From: Galerina marginata
Lineage: Eukaryota > Basidiomycota > Agaricomycetes > Agaricales > Galerinaceae
Reading direction: 5' to 3'
Length of the DNA: 64,000 bases
Assembly: GCA_023014335.1 (NCBI GenBank)
Contig: JAECYW010000020.1
Location: forward strand, 682,001-746,000
Below the pieces are notes generated by a model. That model was not told the origin of the DNA and ran no database searches. It was given only the letters and a program-made list of their open reading frames with translations. Position 1 is the first letter of the stretch. Each line of letters begins with the position of its first letter. Both the position numbers and the translations under genes were made by a program. Of this stretch, positions 59,869 through 64,000 are shown one piece after another.

Positions 59869-60022
59869 TACTGTAGTATTTCATTCAATTCGTACGTCAC
59901 GCGTCCCACCCGTTTTTTTCTGAACCCGGATTTAAATGATTCTCGAATTTTCCGATTTTATGAGATTTTTCAAAAGTCAAAAATTCCAACATTGTGTACG
60001 AATTGAATGAAATACTACAGTA
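59869..60022. mobile_element. MITE, Tc1/mariner-like, TA-flanked
   Basis: 26-bp perfect terminal inverted repeats: 59,869-59,894 (starting TA-CTGTAGTATTTCATTC) and 59,997-60,022 (ending GAAATACTACAG-TA). The interior is 102 bp, A/T-rich and non-coding. Each arm is bounded by the dinucleotide TA, the target-site duplication of Tc1/mariner elements. This is a non-autonomous deletion derivative; no transposase is in the window. Confidence 0.8.
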
Positions 60023-61460
60023 CGTTATCTTGGTTGCATTTGAAAAACTTTTGCCAAGTTCACCGTTTTGCAGAACCACGTGCCGTTAGAAGCGGACTTA
60101 GATTTGCCTTTGAACTTTGCGTTCGTTTCTTGATTTCAACATGCCTTCTTCCCTTCCTCCCATCATCGACATCTTTTCAGACCTATGCAATGTTCTGCCA
60201 CTGCCAGGTGCTACCCTGCGCATTCTTCATGGGTTCCCGCCTACTATGGTCACTGAGCTTGCGAGCTTACGCTCGATATCCTAACGCTGGTGCTCCCCCC
60301 CGCCGTTTCCACTTTTTTCTGACCTCTTGCCAGACAAATCCAGCGCGGATTCATTGGACAGGAGGCACCAGTTGTAAGCAGGCGCACCTGCCGTCTACTA
60401 TAGGTGCCTTCCCTATCTCTTTTTACTCTCACTGGAGGGCGGCATGACGACGAAGAGTCTGTACAGTAAGTGACACTCGTCGTGTACGGTGCAGCTAACC
60501 AATGCCCCTCCTTTTCGTAGCGCTCGCTGCCCCACTCTGCAGCCTCTTCCCCTCCTTCGAGCATGCAACATCCCCTGACTATTGCGCGAATTCGGATACT
60601 ATCGGTAACAGGTAGAGAGAGGTGCAATCTGTGAGTTCCTCCAAGCGTCATTTGGACTGTCCGAATCTTACTAGCTCCTTTCTCAAACAGTAACTCACCC
60701 TGCCTTCTATTTGTTCCGTGCCACTGGCTATCCTTTGCCTGGTAGGCAACTTAATCATATTCCTCTAATATATTGATCTCCATCTGAACTGTCCTCTAGG
60801 CCTCTAGGAATCAACTTGCTCATGGAGAAAAGCATACACAGCCGGAGACGAAGGCACGCAGCAGAGGAAGTGAGGTGGAGGAAACCGGATGGCTGGCCTA
60901 CTCACAACGGTTAGTATCAGCTCGCGTCGTATACGTATTACCAATACAATAGCAGTACAATAGAGCTCCCAAATACAACAGATTTGATACTATTTCTACG
61001 TATGAAATTTTTGATCAACCTAAGAGAACCGATGAGAGCACATTAGAAACTATTTTCAGCGGTCAGAGTCCAGATTTTCGGTTGTTATGTGTTGATATCG
61101 GTGACTCGTTCCCTTGTCCGATTTCAACACATCACAACCGAACTGAACAGCCGGCATTCTCACTGGGGGTGAAGGGTAAGGAAGTATATTCTTGGGGCTG
61201 ATGTTGGAGTGTTGACAAGTGCACGTAAAAAAAAAAAATCAGGTCGCAATCAGATGTTGGCGCGAGGGGTTCGAAGAATACAGCGACAAAAGACTCTGAT
61301 TAATTGAAAAAAAAGGGAGAAGAGTTACAGTCAACGTATTTATAGGAACATAGGGGCGGGTCGATTTGATACGCGATACCAATAGAAGATGTTGAATCGG
61401 AAAAACACAAGGACCCAAGTTTAGAATTTCTGCGGAAAAGCCAGCTGAAACAATGCAGCG
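60023..61460. other. Region without firm gene
   Basis: A plausible short start (MPSSLPPIIDIFSDLCNVLP, about 60,140) meets a stop after 48 codons; no continuation could be spliced with confidence. Trailing A-runs (61,225-61,240 and 61,306-61,315) suggest retroposed or 3'-end sequence. Confidence 0.3.
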
Positions 61461-62342
61461 CTAGACCTTCTGTGAAGAGAAAGAGAGGTCGAGAACCTCG
61501 GCAACCTTTGAGCCCCTCCCTTGGCTTGCAAGGGAGCCATGGTGGCCAAATGGCGAAGACCACCGGGTAAGCGGTAATCGATTATACTGAGCACAAGCTT
61601 GACATATTCCAAGGAAGAGGGAATGTCCCATGAGAAAATCGATGCGTCTCATCCCTGCTTGTTTTTCTTTGTCGTACATCCAAGTGTTTTGATGCCGTCT
61701 ATAACGGCGTTCGTATGCTCTTGTGGCACCCTTTCGGTCTGGATAGCCGAGGCTGTGGAACTCTTCCCGCGTAATATTAGTTTGGAGGGAGTCGTATATT
61801 GCTTGGAAGACATCCCCCAGTGTGAGACAATGGTGGCATGAAGCATGAGCTTCAATTGCCCACGGGAGATAGGGTGTCGTGAGCACCATACTCCTCCGGG
61901 GAGGATAGCACGCCACCTCGCAAAGTACTTCGGTAGAAATTTCACGCTTGTTCCTTCTGATCGAAGATGGGGGGTCCATCAAGTTCCAGGTCACTGATGA
62001 AGCGTCGAAGTACGGGTGGAGCCGAGGATAAGCAGACCCTCTCGATGAGGAATGGTCCTTGAAAGACAAGAGGGAGGGTAATGAAGTTGGAGGGACATAA
62101 GCTGTGCGGGGAATGCATATCGCTCGGGGAATGGGTCCGTTTGAATAACCGATTGGGAGGGGAGGTTGTGGAAATGAGGTGAAGTAGGTTGCCTTGTCGG
62201 CAAATTGGACGCGCTTTGATGCGCGAGGAGTGCTGAGTCTAGTCGGCGACAACACAATACACGGTCGGGGCATGGGGTGGAATGTAGGTGGAGAGAAGAA
62301 GGTCTCCTCATCGTTGAAGCGGACACGTTTGATTTGGTTCAT
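61461..62342 (-). CDS. DUF6699 domain protein
   Basis: A single exon of 293 residues from the ATG at 62,342. The first 60 residues hold two copies of a short motif: 'IKRVRFNDEETFFSPP' and 'SKRVQFADKATYFTSFP'. Residues about 105-245 match the basidiomycete DUF6699 layout: 'YPRLHPYFDASSVTWNLMDPP', 'LTTPYLPWAIEAH', 'LTLGDVFQAIYDSLQTNITREEF', 'AYERRYRRHQNT' and 'GMRRIDFLMG'. The function of DUF6699 is unknown. The extreme C-terminus beyond about residue 250 looks less conserved and could include a missed intron. Confidence 0.75.
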   Translation of the reverse strand: MNQIKRVRFNDEETFFSPPTFHPMPRPCIVLSPTRLSTPRASKRVQFADKATYFTSFPQPPLPIGYSNGPIPRAICIPRTAYVPPTSLPSLLSFKDHSSSRGSAYPRLHPYFDASSVTWNLMDPPSSIRRNKREISTEVLCEVACYPPRRSMVLTTPYLPWAIEAHASCHHCLTLGDVFQAIYDSLQTNITREEFHSLGYPDRKGATRAYERRYRRHQNTWMYDKEKQAGMRRIDFLMGHSLFLGICQACAQYNRLPLTRWSSPFGHHGSLASQGRGSKVAEVLDLSFSSQKV

Positions 62343-63477
62343 AGGTATGGTGTTACGGTCCTCAAGTGGCAAAAAAAAAAGAAGAAAGAAAGGTCAGCAA
62401 ATTTCTGATATTTGCTTGCTTGAAAGTGTTCGACAATATTCGAATGTCGGTCAGGAGATCCTGAACAGATTCCATGGTTTAGAATCCTTACCTATTGCCC
62501 CCGGATTATACCTCACCGTTCAAGATTGTTTGTTCTCTGACATGGACACGCCAGTGCCCCATAAAAGAGTCCATATTACGCATAGCTTGGAGTTTGGCCG
62601 ATCGTTCAGGTCCCCGGATCCTACAACATCAAACTCAAATACCCATCGAGACACGCCAATAAAATTGTTACGCGACATTTTCGTCTTCTAGACTCGTAAT
62701 TTAGAAGCGCTGATCATGCAAAAAGGCAGGAGTTGACGTACTGCGCTATTTTCACTGACCGTTCATCATCAGAAGGGCATTTGTTAATCATTTCTGCCTA
62801 CAAACGCCAGCAGGGCCACCCGTTAGTTGGAGAGAAGATTTTCAAGTCGCCGCAAACATTGTCAAAGAACTCCTACCAGAACGCTCGACCTTCCGACTTA
62901 TTGTCAATTTAATAAAATTAGGTCAGTGCCTTGGAAGTTCGACCGCACCAGTACGCGAGGGTTCCACCCTCATACATGTAGCGCTGCAATAAATGAGCGA
63001 CTGGAGGTCACTCAAGACACCTGTGGTTGAAATGCTTTATCACCAGTCGTCTCCGTTGACTCCTATGATCAGATGGTATGAGTGAACTGCTTTCAACAAT
63101 CATTACCTATTGATCCATGACTTTCTCTTTTTGTTGCTTCTGAAATTCTTTTGAGATTTCTCATGGCTGTTATGAATTGAGGAAATTCTTTGGGTTTGGA
63201 AAGAAAGATGGAGGTCGGAAAAAGACACTCCGATCATTTGTCATCTGGTCCTAGGGACGCAAGACATTACTCATTAATTCCCACGACCCTTTTTGAGAAG
63301 TCTTTGAGACTGGGACTTCAAAGGTCAAGCTCAATTCGTTCGATGTTTCACCTCTAACTCTGTATCATTCATTCGGCACTGCTTCTACAGCCTCTGAGAT
63401 ATAGGGAGGCTAAGCACTTTAATTTCCGTGCCATTTCACCTCGCTTGGTGCAGAATTCAGTAGGAGGCCTAGGCCTA
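62343..63477. other. 5' flank of DUF6699 gene and spacer
   Basis: A run of A immediately upstream of the DUF6699 start (62,371-62,380). No gene is supported in the rest. Confidence 0.35.
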
Positions 63478-64000
63478 ATGTCGTCTTGGTCGAGTTGAGG
63501 AGCACCAGCGCTCTGTCACAGCAGACGGGTTTTTCACTGGGAATCCGGCCGGAAGCGTTTTTTCTCAGCACTATGTTCCACCGCCACCAGTGACCACTGG
63601 TTGTACCAACTCTCGACAGGTATCTTGTGACCCCCCTAGGCCAGTGCAGTCCAGTACTACGCGGTCTGGCTCGCATGTCGAACTTCCTGAATCTGCCCCT
63701 CCTCCAAGTCAAATAGTAGCTCGAAAACGTTCTTCGGCCAAACCGACAGAATGTTTCCCCTCCGAAAAGTTGTTGGTTCCGCCGCAAAGTCGAATTGCTC
63801 CGCGTAGCGTCACACCTACAAACGCTCTGCCTGCCCGTGGCCGGGCTCCCTCTATCAATCTTTACCTACCAACACCAGGAGGCGCTCCTCCTTCAAGTCA
63901 ATTTCCACTGCCCAACATTGTACCACCTACGACCGGGTCCGACTCGCCTCTTTCTGGAAGAGCATCATCGGTAAAACAATATACTTCTGGCAATGCAAAG
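63478..64000 (+). CDS. Open reading frame running off the right edge (Pro/Ser-rich, partial)
   Basis: A plus-strand frame stays open for about 174 codons from just after a TAA near 63,475 to the window end. No ATG is visible, so it must be an internal exon or have an upstream start. The protein is Pro/Ser/Thr-rich, with segments such as 'YVPPPPVTTGC', 'ELPESAPPPSQIVARKRSS' and 'PSINLYLPTPGGAPPSSQ'. That composition is typical of a disordered linker. No domain is seen. Confidence 0.45.

Overview
The window is nuclear DNA of a basidiomycete fungus, most likely a mushroom-forming Agaricomycete. Genes with short GT-AG introns (about 45-65 nt) include an 11-exon MFS transporter and 12- and 13-exon DUF2235-WD40 genes. 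The protein families fit too: basidiomycete-type F-box proteins, DUF6699, DUF5648, and a heptahelical membrane protein. No bacterial operon structure is visible. Gene density is low and much of the window is diverged repeat or decayed coding sequence, as expected of an accessory or transposon-rich segment.

Layout. 0-12 kb: fragments of a degenerate dispersed membrane-protein-like family (called R here), fold-back elements near 1.7 and 2.9 kb, a secreted DUF5648 protein (3.2-3.9 kb), another R copy (4.4-6.3 kb), an intact Dal5/Tna1-type MFS transporter (7.4-9.4 kb) and an R copy (10.2-11.2 kb). 12-33 kb: two intact paralogous DUF2235-WD40 genes on the minus strand (A, 12.1-15.7 kb; B, 25.2-28.5 kb), separated and flanked by R arrays and duplicated spacer. 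An intact spliced RNase H-like gene (20.4-21.9 kb) lies between them. The repeated R / gene / spacer order points to segmental tandem duplication. 33-44 kb: an F-box protein, a complete six-exon heptahelical protein, a duplicated spacer, and a small secreted-protein gene (42.5-43.3 kb) whose mature region is four near-identical 22-23-residue modules, each on its own exon. 44-57 kb: possible retroelement remnants, a roughly 159-bp exon-plus-intron-like tandem array (48.7-51.1 kb), several inverted and direct repeats, and a GC-rich repetitive tract. 57-64 kb: a second F-box protein, a TA-flanked MITE, a DUF6699 protein, and an open reading frame running off the right edge.

The most notable biology is (1) the repeat-exon secreted peptide precursor, (2) the DUF2235-WD40 pair, whose high-identity WD40 units vary at the positions that vary in fungal NLR/HET allorecognition receptors, although no NACHT or NB-ARC domain is present, and (3) a recurring pattern in which exon plus intron have been duplicated together. 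All gene models are manual splice predictions checked for phase. No homology search was run.
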